Shown here: positions 1-8,016 of the stretch, piece after piece
Layout: each line of letters opens with the position of its first letter
Numbering within the stretch: the stretch's first letter is position 1
Assembly (NCBI GenBank): GCA_963703125.1
Contig: OY969790.1
Coordinates: 620,001 to 684,000, forward strand
Source: MFD04716-140 sp963703125
GTDB lineage: Bacteria > Bacteroidota > Bacteroidia > Flavobacteriales > Flavobacteriaceae
Reading direction: 5' to 3'
DNA: 64,000 bases
The notes under the pieces: model-generated
What the model was told of the DNA's origin: nothing
What the model saw: the letters and a program-made list of their open reading frames with translations, nothing else
Databases searched by the model: none
Program-made: the position numbers and the translations under genes

Positions 1-919
1 ATGCCTGTTGAAATTCCCCATCATCAATGGGGTTGTATTCAATAAGATTTACTTTGGAAGGAGCAAACCTACAAAACTCCACTAGCGCATCAACATCTTT
101 TTGGGCGTCGTTGATTCCTTCCCATACTACATATTCGTACGTTATTCTGCTTTTTGTCTTATGATACCAATATTCAAGTGCTTCACGCAAATCGGAAAGG
201 GTAAACGTTGCGTTAAAAGGCATAATGGTTGTCCTAACCTCATCAATTGCCGAATGCAGGGATACTGCCAGTTTAAATTTAACGGCATCATCGGCCATTT
301 TACGAATCATCTTAGGCACTCCGGATGTAGAGACCGTAATACGCTTGGGCGACATCCCCAGCCCTTCTGGAGATGTTATTTTGTCTATAGCCTTAAGCAC
401 GTTGTTATAGTTCATCAATGGTTCGCCCATGCCCATAAAGACAATATTGCTCAATGGCCTATCAAAATATAGTCTACTCTCATGGTCTATTGCAACTACT
501 TGGTCATAGATTTCATCGGGATTTAAATTGCGCATTCTTTTTAAGCGGGCCGTTGCACAAAATTTACAATCCAAACTACATCCTACTTGGCTCGAAACAC
601 AGGCAGTCGTCCTAGTCTTGGTGGGTATCAAAACGGACTCCACTATTAAATCATCGTGCAATCTCACTGCATTTTTTATGGTACCATCCTTACTACGCTG
701 CATGTGATCAACCTTAATATGGTTGATCACAAAATTGGCCTCCAACATGTCGCGGGTATTTTTGGAAATATTCGTCATCCCTTCAAAAGAATGGGCAGAT
801 TTTTGCCAAAGCCATTCATAGACTTGATTGCCCCTGAAAGCCTTATCACCCTGTTCCTCGAAAAAAGTTCGAAGTTGGTCTTTGGTAAGTGCCCTAATAT
901 CTTTTTTCCTTATATCCAC
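1..919 (-). CDS. rlmN: 23S rRNA (adenine2503-C2)-methyltransferase, 3' end cut by window
   Basis: Radical-SAM enzyme that methylates C2 of A2503 in 23S rRNA (and A37 of some tRNAs in the family). Reading the minus strand gives an open frame from about 950 to the window edge. It carries the radical SAM cysteine motif CSLDCKFC, followed by the SAM-binding stretch FMGMGEPLMNY and the conserved VSTSGV and AVSLHSA segments. The N-terminus DIRKKDIRALTKDQL is typical of Bacteroidota RlmN. Two starts are possible. ATG at 952 lies in the loop of a terminator-like hairpin (935-980), so I prefer GTG at 919, which begins directly at the conserved N-terminus. It is the last gene of the rsgA-to-rlmN run. 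The C-terminus lies outside the window. Confidence 0.93.
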   Translation of the reverse strand, partial: MDIRKKDIRALTKDQLRTFFEEQGDKAFRGNQVYEWLWQKSAHSFEGMTNISKNTRDMLEANFVINHIKVDHMQRSKDGTIKNAVRLHDDLIVESVLIPTKTRTTACVSSQVGCSLDCKFCATARLKRMRNLNPDEIYDQVVAIDHESRLYFDRPLSNIVFMGMGEPLMNYNNVLKAIDKITSPEGLGMSPKRITVSTSGVPKMIRKMADDAVKFKLAVSLHSAIDEVRTTIMPFNATFTLSDLREALEYWYHKTKSRITYEYVVWEGINDAQKDVDALVEFCRFAPSKVNLIEYNPIDDGEFQQA

Positions 920-927
920 TTTAAAGA

Positions 928-980
928 GATAAAAAAATCCTGCCGTTACCATTTTGAAATTGGAAATACTGGCAGGATTT
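928..980 (-). terminator. Hairpin with T-tract between queA and rlmN
   Basis: A perfect 10-bp inverted repeat (AAATCCTGCC, 971-980 and 935-944 read on the minus strand) with a 26-nt loop is followed on the minus strand by a run of T. It has the form of an intrinsic terminator for queA, or an attenuator ahead of rlmN. The upstream candidate ATG of rlmN (952) sits inside the loop. Confidence 0.6.
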
Positions 981-1003
981 CAATAATTAGTCTGGGATTC
1001 CTA

Positions 1004-2053
1004 TTAAAGGATTAACATCGCATCCCCGTAGGAATAGAATTTATAACTTTCAATAATTGCCTCTTTGTAGGCTTTTTTCATTAAATCATGACCCATAAAG
1101 GCAGATACCATCATCAAAAGCGTTGATTTTGGTAAATGAAAATTGGTCACCATGGCATTTGCAATGCTAAAATCGTGAGGAGGAAACACAAACTTGTTGG
1201 TCCAACCATCATATGTATTTAAGGTTTGCCCAGAAGAAACGGCACTTTCCAATCCGCGCATTGCGGTCGTGCCAACGGCGCAGACCCTTCTCTTATTTCT
1301 TTTGGCCTTGTTTACAACTTCAGTTGCCTTTTCATCAATAATCAACTCTTCACTATCCATTTTATGCTTTGAAAGGTCTTCCACTTCAACAGGATTGAAA
1401 GTTCCCAAGCCAACATGAAGGGTAAGTTCCGCAAATTGAATTCCCTTTATTTCCAAGCGTTTTAATAAATGCTTCGAGAAATGCAGACCCGCAGTCGGAG
1501 CAGCAACTGCGCCTTCGTGTTTCGCATAAATAGTTTGGTACCTTTCCTCATCCTCGGGTTCGACCGATCTCTTAATGTATTTTGGAAGAGGTGTTTCACC
1601 AAGGCTTCTCAATTTGCGTCTAAAATCAGTATAAGAGCCATCATACAGAAAACGAAGGGTCCTTCCTCTTGAAGTGGTGTTGTCAATTACTTCCGCCACT
1701 AAATCATCATCATCACCAAAATATAATTTGTTGCCAATACGGATTTTTCTTGCGGGATCAACCAACACGTCCCAAAGCCGCTGCTCTTCGTTCAGCTCAC
1801 GCAATAAAAATACCTCAATTCGTGCACCGGTTTTCTCTTTGTTACCATATAAACGGGCCGGAAATACCTTTGTATTGTTCAATACCATCACATCACCTTC
1901 ATCAAAATAATCTATAAGGTCCTTGAACAACTTGTGTTCTATCTTTCCTGTTTGTCTATGGATTACCATAAGTTTGGATTCGTCCCTGTTTTCTGAGGGA
2001 TACTCGGCCAATAATTCGTTCGGAAGCTCAAAATTGAAGTGTGATAATTTCAT
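1004..2053 (-). CDS. queA: tRNA preQ1(34) S-adenosylmethionine ribosyltransferase-isomerase
   Basis: Transfers and isomerises the ribosyl part of SAM onto preQ1 at position 34 of tRNA, giving epoxyqueuosine. At 349 aa it matches the family length. Visible family signatures are the N-terminal F.LP.ELLAEYP segment, VLNNTKVFPARL, the strongly conserved AAPTAGLHFS, and TLHVGLGTFNPV. The start at ATG 2053 gives MKLSHFNFELP, a normal QueA beginning. It lies between aroA and rlmN, all on the minus strand, with 83 bp to aroA. It consumes SAM made by metK elsewhere in this window. Confidence 0.97.
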   Translation of the reverse strand: MKLSHFNFELPNELLAEYPSENRDESKLMVIHRQTGKIEHKLFKDLIDYFDEGDVMVLNNTKVFPARLYGNKEKTGARIEVFLLRELNEEQRLWDVLVDPARKIRIGNKLYFGDDDDLVAEVIDNTTSRGRTLRFLYDGSYTDFRRKLRSLGETPLPKYIKRSVEPEDEERYQTIYAKHEGAVAAPTAGLHFSKHLLKRLEIKGIQFAELTLHVGLGTFNPVEVEDLSKHKMDSEELIIDEKATEVVNKAKRNKRRVCAVGTTAMRGLESAVSSGQTLNTYDGWTNKFVFPPHDFSIANAMVTNFHLPKSTLLMMVSAFMGHDLMKKAYKEAIIESYKFYSYGDAMLIL

Positions 2054-2136
2054 TTAAGGAATTTTGTTAAACGTTTTTGCGGGTGCAAATATACGACCCC
2101 GCCATGGGGGATGTCAAGTAAATGCGGTTTTAAATC

Positions 2137-3372
2137 TCAATTATAATTTTCCGCCTTAAAATGAAGTTTTTTAAGGTCTTCCCAAAAGTCTGGATAAGAC
2201 TTGGAAACCACCTCGGCCTCGTTTACAATAAATGATGTTTTCAAAGCCAAGGGTCCAAAAGCCATGGCCATTCTATGGTCATTATAGGTATCAATGGCAA
2301 CATTCGCCTTCATTTTTTCCGACCTGGCTTGTAATGTCAAATCCTTATCGGAAACTAAAATATCTGCCCCGAATTTTTGAAGTTCGGTCTTCATTGCCTC
2401 CAATCTGTCGGTTTCCTTGATCTTTAAGGTATGTAGGCCCGTAAGATGGCACCCTATTCCCAAACCATAACAGGTTACAGCTATTGTTTGGGCAATGTCG
2501 GGTGCATTTGCCAGGTTATATTGAACCTTTGATAATTGACATTCAGAAGTTTTTTGCAATACGATCGTGTTCTGTTCAAAACTAGTTTCGACACCAAAAT
2601 CGGTATATATTTCTGCAAGCACACTATCACCTTGAAGACTGTTCTTTTTATAAGCTGATAGGACAATTTCAGAACCTACTGCCGAAAGTGCGGCAATACT
2701 ATAAAAATAAGAAGCAGAACTCCAGTCAGATTCTACGACCAATTGAGTTGGCCCTACAGTAGACTTTGGCATTACTTTTATTGTATTTCCCTCAAAGGAA
2801 GTTTCAATTCCAATCTGTTCCAAAAGTCCCAAGGTCATTTTTATATATGGTACCGATGTGATTTTTCCAATCAATTCCAATTCCAAACCATTTTCAAGGG
2901 AAGGAGCAATCAGCAACAATGAGGAAATATATTGACTGCTAATATTGGCAGGAAGGCTCACTTTGTTTTTTTCAAGCTTTTTACCCTTAATATGGATTGG
3001 CGGATATCCTTCATTGTTCACATAATCAATTTCGGCACCCAAATTTCTCAATGCCTCTACCAATACCTCAACAGGTCTTTCCGTCATCCGTTTTGAACCC
3101 GTAAGAATTACATTTTTGCCCTCTTGGGATGCAAAATAACCGGTAAGAAAGCGCATAGCAGTACCGGCGTGGTGAATATCAACCTCACCATTTTTGACCT
3201 TCAATCCTTTTTGCATGACTTCTGCGTCGTCGGAATTGGAAATGTTTTCAATGGATATGTTCGGATATAGGGCTTGCAAAAGAAGCGATCTATTAGACTC
3301 GCTTTTGGAACCTGTAATTTGAATGTTCGATCTTATAAGGTTGGATGGTGGTCCAGAAAGGTGTAGTTTCAA
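2137..3372 (-). CDS. aroA: 3-phosphoshikimate 1-carboxyvinyltransferase (EPSP synthase)
   Basis: Sixth step of the shikimate pathway: joins phosphoenolpyruvate to shikimate-3-phosphate. The 411-aa protein has the GSKSESNRSLLL substrate-binding start, an AGTAMRFL segment (the common NAGTA.R motif, here preceded by HH rather than GN), IKETDRLEAM near residue 325, and the YNDHRMAMA motif near the C-terminus. This is the somewhat short form common in Flavobacteriaceae. It feeds chorismate into the aromatic operon at 5.9-10 kb, although it sits in a separate run of translation and house-cleaning genes (rsgA, dtd, MazG-like, queA, rlmN). Confidence 0.97.
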   Translation of the reverse strand: MKLHLSGPPSNLIRSNIQITGSKSESNRSLLLQALYPNISIENISNSDDAEVMQKGLKVKNGEVDIHHAGTAMRFLTGYFASQEGKNVILTGSKRMTERPVEVLVEALRNLGAEIDYVNNEGYPPIHIKGKKLEKNKVSLPANISSQYISSLLLIAPSLENGLELELIGKITSVPYIKMTLGLLEQIGIETSFEGNTIKVMPKSTVGPTQLVVESDWSSASYFYSIAALSAVGSEIVLSAYKKNSLQGDSVLAEIYTDFGVETSFEQNTIVLQKTSECQLSKVQYNLANAPDIAQTIAVTCYGLGIGCHLTGLHTLKIKETDRLEAMKTELQKFGADILVSDKDLTLQARSEKMKANVAIDTYNDHRMAMAFGPLALKTSFIVNEAEVVSKSYPDFWEDLKKLHFKAENYN

Positions 3373-3414
3373 TTCAATTGATTTATGGCCGTAAAATGAA
3401 ATGCAAATATACTA

Positions 3415-3741
3415 CTATTTCAGCTTTTCGTTTTGCTGATGTCGGTCATGATCACGCTTCGATTTCAGGTCCAATTTTTTATCAAAGGCATCCTGCAAAT
3501 CGACTCCTGTCTGATTGGCCAGGCATAGCACAACAAAAAGAACATCGGCAAGCTCTTCCCCTAAATCCTTGTTCTTGTCGGACTCTTTTTCACTTTGTTC
3601 GCCATATCTCCTGGCTATAATACGGGCAACCTCGCCTACCTCTTCGGTGAGCTGTGCCATATTGGTAAGCTCATTAAAATAACGGACCCCATGTTCCTTG
3701 ATCCAATTATCGACTGCTAGTTGTGCATTTTCTATATTCAT
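3415..3741 (-). CDS. MazG-like nucleotide pyrophosphohydrolase
   Basis: Small (108 aa) all-alpha NTP pyrophosphatase domain of the MazG/dUTPase-like superfamily, expected to hydrolyse (possibly non-canonical) nucleoside triphosphates to monophosphates. The metal-binding acidic pattern is visible as EEVGEVARII followed by LGEELADVLFVV (EExxE...ExxD). The basic, polar C-terminal tail is outside the domain. The start codon ATG at 3741 overlaps the dtd stop by one base, which implies translational coupling. The exact substrate cannot be read from the sequence. Confidence 0.88.
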   Translation of the reverse strand: MNIENAQLAVDNWIKEHGVRYFNELTNMAQLTEEVGEVARIIARRYGEQSEKESDKNKDLGEELADVLFVVLCLANQTGVDLQDAFDKKLDLKSKRDHDRHQQNEKLK

Positions 3742-4193
3742 TATTCTCTATTCTTTGAATCAATTAATATTGTCACGGGACCATCATTTAAAAGTTCAAC
3801 TTTCATATCGGCACCAAAAACGCCCGTCCCAACTTTTTTACCCATTTCCTGCTCGAGCCGTATAATAAATTTCTCATATATGGGTATGGCAACATCTGGT
3901 TTTGCCGCTTTAATATAAGAGGGTCGATTTCCTTTCTTGGTTGCGGCATGAAGCGTAAACTGACTTACCACTATTGCATCACCAAAAGTTTCCAACAAAG
4001 AACGATTCATTACTCCTTCATCGTCATTAAAAATACGAAGATTGGCTACCTTTCTGCATAACCATTCGATATCTTCTTGATTATCAGCATCTTCAATTCC
4101 CAAAAGCAAAAGGATTCCACCTTCAATTTGGGATATGACTTTTTCGTTAACGGTAACGCTCGCCTTTGAAACCCTTTGAATTACCGCTCGCAT
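3741..4193 (-). CDS. dtd: D-aminoacyl-tRNA deacylase
   Basis: Removes D-amino acids (and glycine mischarged on tRNA-Ala) from tRNA. The family hallmarks are present: MRAVIQRVSKASV at the N-terminus, SQFTLHA in the middle, and NDGPVT near the C-terminus. I place the start at 4193 because it gives the canonical first residues and a 150-aa product. An upstream in-frame ATG at 4217 would add eight residues encoded by an intergenic repeat (4196-4233) and is unlikely. It lies between rsgA and the MazG-like gene. Confidence 0.96.
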   Translation of the reverse strand: MRAVIQRVSKASVTVNEKVISQIEGGILLLLGIEDADNQEDIEWLCRKVANLRIFNDDEGVMNRSLLETFGDAIVVSQFTLHAATKKGNRPSYIKAAKPDVAIPIYEKFIIRLEQEMGKKVGTGVFGADMKVELLNDGPVTILIDSKNRE

Positions 4194-4195
4194 AT

Positions 4196-4233
4196 CCTCT
4201 CCCCTTGCCCTTTCCAAAGAAAGAGGGCACTTT
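4196..4233. repeat. Short palindromic CCCTC/TTTGG-type intergenic repeat
   Basis: Read on the minus strand, the rsgA-dtd gap contains GCCCTCTTTCTTTGGAAAGG followed by GCAAGGGGAGAGG. This is an imperfect hairpin of a type often dispersed between genes in Bacteroidota. A related C-rich/TTTGG/G-rich block occurs at 29578-29681. It could also end rsgA transcription. It creates the spurious longer N-terminus of dtd. Confidence 0.45.
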
Positions 4234-4241
4234 TTAAAAGG

Positions 4242-5195
4242 TTATTTTCTATCCCCATAACTATCTATTCTATAGTTCTCGTCTTCACCGGTAACCATCT
4301 GTACATAACTTCTATATCTGCTCCAGGCCACCTCATTCTTATCCAAAGCCTCCTTAATAGCACACTGGGGTTCATCTAAGTGCAGACAATTATTGAATTT
4401 ACAATGCGCTTTCAATTTAAAGAACTCGGGGAAATAATCGCCAATCTCTTCCTTCTCCATATCGACCATTCCAAATCCTTTGATACCTGGTGTGTCGATT
4501 ATCTTGGCACCAAAACCAAGGTCGAACATTTCTGCAAAGGTGGTCGTATGTTGTCCTTGCAAGTGCTGTTGCGAAATTTCGGCAGTTTTGATATCCAATC
4601 TAGGCTCAAGGGCATTGATCAAAGTAGATTTTCCTGCCCCCGAGTGACCTGAAAACATACTTGTTCTGCCAACCATCATTTCTTTGACCTTTGCTACATT
4701 TTTACCGGTCTTGGCCGATATTCCCACACATGTGTAGCCTATGGTCCTATACAATTCGGCCAAAAATTTCACTTCACCGAGTTCTTTGTCGTTATAGGTA
4801 TCAATCTTATTAAAGAGCAGAATGGCAGGCACATCATATGCTTCGGCAGTCGCTAAAAATCGATCAATAAAAATGGTATATGTGGTAGGATTATTTAAAG
4901 TTATGATCAGAAAGACCTGATCTAAATTAGTTGCAATAATATGGGTCTGCTTTGATAGGTTCACCGATTTTCGAATGATATAGTTCTTCCTGTCCGCAAT
5001 TCCTGAAATAGTTCCTACTACGGCATCTCCCAATTCTTCCAATTCAAACTCCACAATATCCCCAACGGCTATGGGATTCGTACTTTTTATTCCCTGTATT
5101 CGAAATTTACCCTTGATTCGGCAGTCATAATACGTTCCATCATCGGTCTTTACACTATACCAACTTCCAGTAGATTTATATACAGTTCCTTGCAT
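4242..5195 (-). CDS. rsgA: Ribosome small-subunit-dependent GTPase A
   Basis: Circularly permuted GTPase that checks late 30S subunit maturation. Order seen: N-terminal OB-fold (about 1-70), G4 motif NKIDTY, a SAKTG segment, then G1 GHSGAGKST and G3 DTPGIKGFG, and a C-terminal zinc-binding region with CKFNNCLHLDEPQC. The permuted G4-G5-G1-G3 order is diagnostic of the YjeQ/RsgA family. The length of 317 aa is normal. It is the first gene of the minus-strand run leading to rlmN and is divergent from the secreted protein at 5376. Confidence 0.97.
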   Translation of the reverse strand: MQGTVYKSTGSWYSVKTDDGTYYDCRIKGKFRIQGIKSTNPIAVGDIVEFELEELGDAVVGTISGIADRKNYIIRKSVNLSKQTHIIATNLDQVFLIITLNNPTTYTIFIDRFLATAEAYDVPAILLFNKIDTYNDKELGEVKFLAELYRTIGYTCVGISAKTGKNVAKVKEMMVGRTSMFSGHSGAGKSTLINALEPRLDIKTAEISQQHLQGQHTTTFAEMFDLGFGAKIIDTPGIKGFGMVDMEKEEIGDYFPEFFKLKAHCKFNNCLHLDEPQCAIKEALDKNEVAWSRYRSYVQMVTGEDENYRIDSYGDRK

Positions 5196-5375
5196 TTACA
5201 ATAATTATTTCACAAAGAAACACAATCTCAACTTAAAACAGGCATCTTATACGTTTCATGAAACTGCTCCTTTTACCTCTTGCAATTAAAAATTTGATTA
5301 TTTAAGTTTATATTCAAATAATGCAACCTTTACAATTTAACACTGTCTCTAAAAGAAAAACTAAAAACTTTAAAA

Positions 5376-5819
5376 ATGAAAAATCTCATTCTAATTATTG
5401 GAATAGCCTTTGCGACTGCAATTGATGGTAACGCCCAGCAATTTAAGGTAATTACAAGTGTAGAGTCCATTGTACCAAGTGGTCTAGGACGTTCAAGAAT
5501 TATTGATGGAAACGAGGAAAAGGATTATAAGGAGTTCTCTTCGGTACAAACCGAGGATGACAACACCAGAAATAAGGCAGATCGAAGTGAAATTAGGGTA
5601 AAAAATTTCGAGGAGACAAAACTTCTTAATTTTTACAATATTGCTGGAATCCGGTTTCAAAACATTGCCGCAAATGATGCGGTCATATCTTCAAAACTAA
5701 CCGCCATGGCAACCGATGGGTGGCAATTAATGTTCGTAACAAGTGCTGTAGAGGCAGATGCAGGCGAAAAGGATGGACAGGGCATTTTCATTACCCGTTA
5801 TGTTTTTAAGAAGGACTAA
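5376..5819 (+). CDS. Secreted protein of unknown function
   Basis: A 147-aa protein with a clear Sec signal peptide (MKNLILIIGIAFATAIDG, cleavage probably after the Ala-Gln near residue 21). The mature part of about 125 residues has the repeated V-T-S-V-E theme at both ends (VITSVESIV and VTSAVEADA) and a TDGWQLMFV segment of the sort seen in small Bacteroidota periplasmic proteins whose DUF ends in an aromatic strand. I do not recognise the family. It stands alone between divergent rsgA and the convergent aromatic operon, and a strong shared hairpin lies downstream. Confidence 0.7.
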   Translation: MKNLILIIGIAFATAIDGNAQQFKVITSVESIVPSGLGRSRIIDGNEEKDYKEFSSVQTEDDNTRNKADRSEIRVKNFEETKLLNFYNIAGIRFQNIAANDAVISSKLTAMATDGWQLMFVTSAVEADAGEKDGQGIFITRYVFKKD

Positions 5820-5874
5820 TGATGCGTCACCGAGTCGAGAAGCCACTATTTTTGGAGCTTCACTGGTTTCATAT

Positions 5875-5922
5875 TATAAAGGGATCCGTTTGTATTGTTA
5901 AATACAAACGGATCCCTTTATA
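5875..5922. terminator. Bidirectional terminator, perfect 22-bp stem
   Basis: A perfect 22-bp inverted repeat (5875-5896 with 5901-5922) closes on the four-base loop GTTA and contains GGGATCC in the stem. It lies between two convergent genes, the secreted protein (plus) and the DAHP synthase gene (minus), so it can end both transcripts. AT pairs at the base of the stem supply the U-rich tail on one side. Confidence 0.8.
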
Positions 5923-5940
5923 GCATAATCGAAAAGAGTA

Positions 5941-7023
5941 CTATGAATTGATAATCTTTTCTTGGTGATTTATTGATTCTTGGTGAATGGCCTTAAACAT
6001 TTTCAGAACAAATTCTTCGCTTAGACCTTTGGTCTCGCCTTCCAAAATCATTTTACCCAAAATCTCGTTCCATCTGCTAGACTGCAAGACAGCTACGTTT
6101 TTTTGTTTTTTCAATTCCCCTATGCCATCGGATATTTTCATCCTTTTACCAAGTGTATCTATCAATTGGTTATCAATGACATCTATCTGCGCCCGCAGAT
6201 TGCTCAATTTACTATTGTATTCCGCTTCTGGGTCTGATTCCTTACGAATACGTAAATCTTTCATGATCTGTACCAAACGTTTTGGCGTTACCTGCTGGGC
6301 GGCATCGCTCCATGCATTATCGGGATCATAATGCGTCTCGATCATCAAGCCGTCAAAGTTCAAATCAAGTGCGGTTTGCGAAACATCAAATATCATATCT
6401 CTCTTTCCAGTAATATGGGAAGGGTCGTTGATGATTGGCAGATCGGGAAATTTGGTCTGCAATTCAATTGCCAATTGCCATTCCGGAATATTCCGGTATT
6501 TGGTCTTTTCATAAGTGGAGAATCCCCTATGAATAACACCCAATTTTTTAATATTTGCGGTCGCAAGACGCTCTATGGCACCTAGCCATAAGGAAAGATC
6601 CGGATTGACCGGGTTTTTGACCAAAATAATCTTGTCAGTACCTGCCAAAACATCGGCAATTTCTTGAACGATAAACGGACTTACCGTAGATCTTGCTCCG
6701 ATCCACAAAAGATCTATATCGTGCTCAAGGGCCAATTCAACATGTGCCCTATTGGCAACCTCTGTTGCTGTTTTTAAACCGGTTTCCTTTTTTACTTTTT
6801 GCAACCACTTCAAACCAATGGCACCAACCCCTTCAAACATTCCTGGACGCGTCCTTGGTTTCCAAATTCCTGCACGGTAATAGTTTACATCGGTCTCTTT
6901 TAGGTCGTTCGCAATTCTCATGACCTGTTCTTCAGTTTCCGCACTGCATGGTCCCGCAATTACCAAAGGATGATTTAATCCCATATCATCCAACCATTTC
7001 CTCATTTCTTTTGAATTCTCCAT
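5941..7023 (-). CDS. Bifunctional 3-deoxy-7-phosphoheptulonate synthase / chorismate mutase type II
   Basis: Fusion of two committed aromatic-pathway enzymes. Residues 1-260 form a DAHP synthase of the I-beta type (IAGPCSAE, KPRTRPGMFEG, IGARST, NDPSH and ETHYDP motifs). Residues 270-360 form an AroQ-type chorismate mutase (LRAQIDVIDNQLIDTLGKR, ending in the EEFVLKMFKAIHQESI helix). The mutase part probably also senses end product for the synthase part, as in other such fusions (family knowledge). It is the last gene of the pheA-aminotransferase-tyrA operon; only one base separates it from the tyrA stop. Confidence 0.95.
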   Translation of the reverse strand: MENSKEMRKWLDDMGLNHPLVIAGPCSAETEEQVMRIANDLKETDVNYYRAGIWKPRTRPGMFEGVGAIGLKWLQKVKKETGLKTATEVANRAHVELALEHDIDLLWIGARSTVSPFIVQEIADVLAGTDKIILVKNPVNPDLSLWLGAIERLATANIKKLGVIHRGFSTYEKTKYRNIPEWQLAIELQTKFPDLPIINDPSHITGKRDMIFDVSQTALDLNFDGLMIETHYDPDNAWSDAAQQVTPKRLVQIMKDLRIRKESDPEAEYNSKLSNLRAQIDVIDNQLIDTLGKRMKISDGIGELKKQKNVAVLQSSRWNEILGKMILEGETKGLSEEFVLKMFKAIHQESINHQEKIINS

Positions 7024-7024
7024 T

Positions 7025-7885
7025 TTATTTTTTGTTAAGTGGTATTCCGTTTAATATTTCCTTTATTTTATTGGTATTGTTCATTTCATTGTAAATGCCC
7101 TCATAATCATTTTCCAAAAGCATTTTTCTAAATATTTCCAGATTGGAAATATACTCGTTCAAAGTCTCCACAACATTTTCCTTATTTTGCTTAAAAATGG
7201 GTGTCCACATCGCTGGAGAACTTTTTGCCAAGCGAACGGTACTTTCAAAACCGCTTCCCGCCATGTCAAAAATATCACGTTCGTTTTTCTCTTTCTCGAT
7301 AACCGTCTTTCCTAACATAAAAGAGCTTATGTGTGACAAATGCGAAACATATGCAATGTGCTTGTCGTGGGCCTCAGGATTCATATATCGAATTCGCATA
7401 CCCAATTGCTGAAATAGGCACAATGCCTTTTCCTGAAGTTTGAAAGCCGTTTTCTCTACCTCGCAGATAATATTGGTCTTTCCATCATACAAACCATTAA
7501 TGGCAGCCATGGGTCCTGAAAATTCAGTACCTGCAATAGGGTGGCAGGCCAAAAAATTTCGCCTCTTGGAATGGGAATCAACAGAGCGACAAACAAGCGT
7601 CTTTGTTGAACCTGCATCAAAAACCAGACAATCATCATGTACCGCATCCAAAATCATGGGAAGCTCTTTGACCAGAACATCTACGGGAATGGTCACTGCG
7701 ACCAAATCGGCCATTTGAAGATCATCATAGGATGCTTTTACATCAATAAGCCCAAGTGCCAAGGCTTCTTCCAGATGTGATCCGTTGGCATCGATACCAT
7801 AAATTTTATATTCGGGATAAAGCTTTTTCACATCTTTTGCAAAAGAACCTCCAATTAAACCGATACCTATAATAAATATGTTCAT
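7025..7885 (-). CDS. tyrA: Prephenate dehydrogenase
   Basis: NAD(P)-dependent oxidative decarboxylation of prephenate to 4-hydroxyphenylpyruvate, for tyrosine. The 286-aa protein starts with the Rossmann motif GIGLIGGS and ID at the end of the second strand. It has the conserved CHPIAGTEFSGP active-site stretch and the helix region with VSHLSHISSF. No ACT domain or chorismate mutase is attached; the mutase is supplied by the next gene. It lies inside the aromatic operon, 131 bp after the aminotransferase gene. Confidence 0.95.
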   Translation of the reverse strand: MNIFIIGIGLIGGSFAKDVKKLYPEYKIYGIDANGSHLEEALALGLIDVKASYDDLQMADLVAVTIPVDVLVKELPMILDAVHDDCLVFDAGSTKTLVCRSVDSHSKRRNFLACHPIAGTEFSGPMAAINGLYDGKTNIICEVEKTAFKLQEKALCLFQQLGMRIRYMNPEAHDKHIAYVSHLSHISSFMLGKTVIEKEKNERDIFDMAGSGFESTVRLAKSSPAMWTPIFKQNKENVVETLNEYISNLEIFRKMLLENDYEGIYNEMNNTNKIKEILNGIPLNKK

Positions 7886-7905
7886 CTTTATAGATTTTAG
7901 ATTTT

Positions 7906-7997
7906 AGTATTGAGAATGGGATAAAGCTTCTATATAATCCCGTTATCTTACTGCCAACTTCCCAGTGCTAACTTCCCGATACAGATTTCTCAATACT
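7906..7997. repeat. Inverted repeat with TACTAAT tandem copies between aminotransferase and tyrA
   Basis: AGTATTGAGAA (7906-7916) is repeated exactly inverted at 7987-7997, 70 bp apart. The space between holds two AACTTCCC copies, and TACTAAT-like repeats follow. The shape suggests a short dispersed intergenic element within the operon. No coding capacity. Confidence 0.4.
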
Positions 7998-8016
7998 AAT
8001 TACTAATTACTCACTA

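Noticed and set aside
101..1015. Plus-strand open frames over rlmN
   Set aside because: The minus strand encodes a clear RlmN with radical SAM motif; the plus-strand frames are its antisense shadows.
4194..4217. Eight-residue N-terminal extension of dtd
   Set aside because: It is encoded by an intergenic repeat and the DTD family starts at MRAVIQRV.
5875..5922. The 22-bp palindrome as an attachment or recombination site
   Set aside because: It sits between two convergent gene ends and has the shape of a bidirectional terminator; no integrase or element lies nearby.
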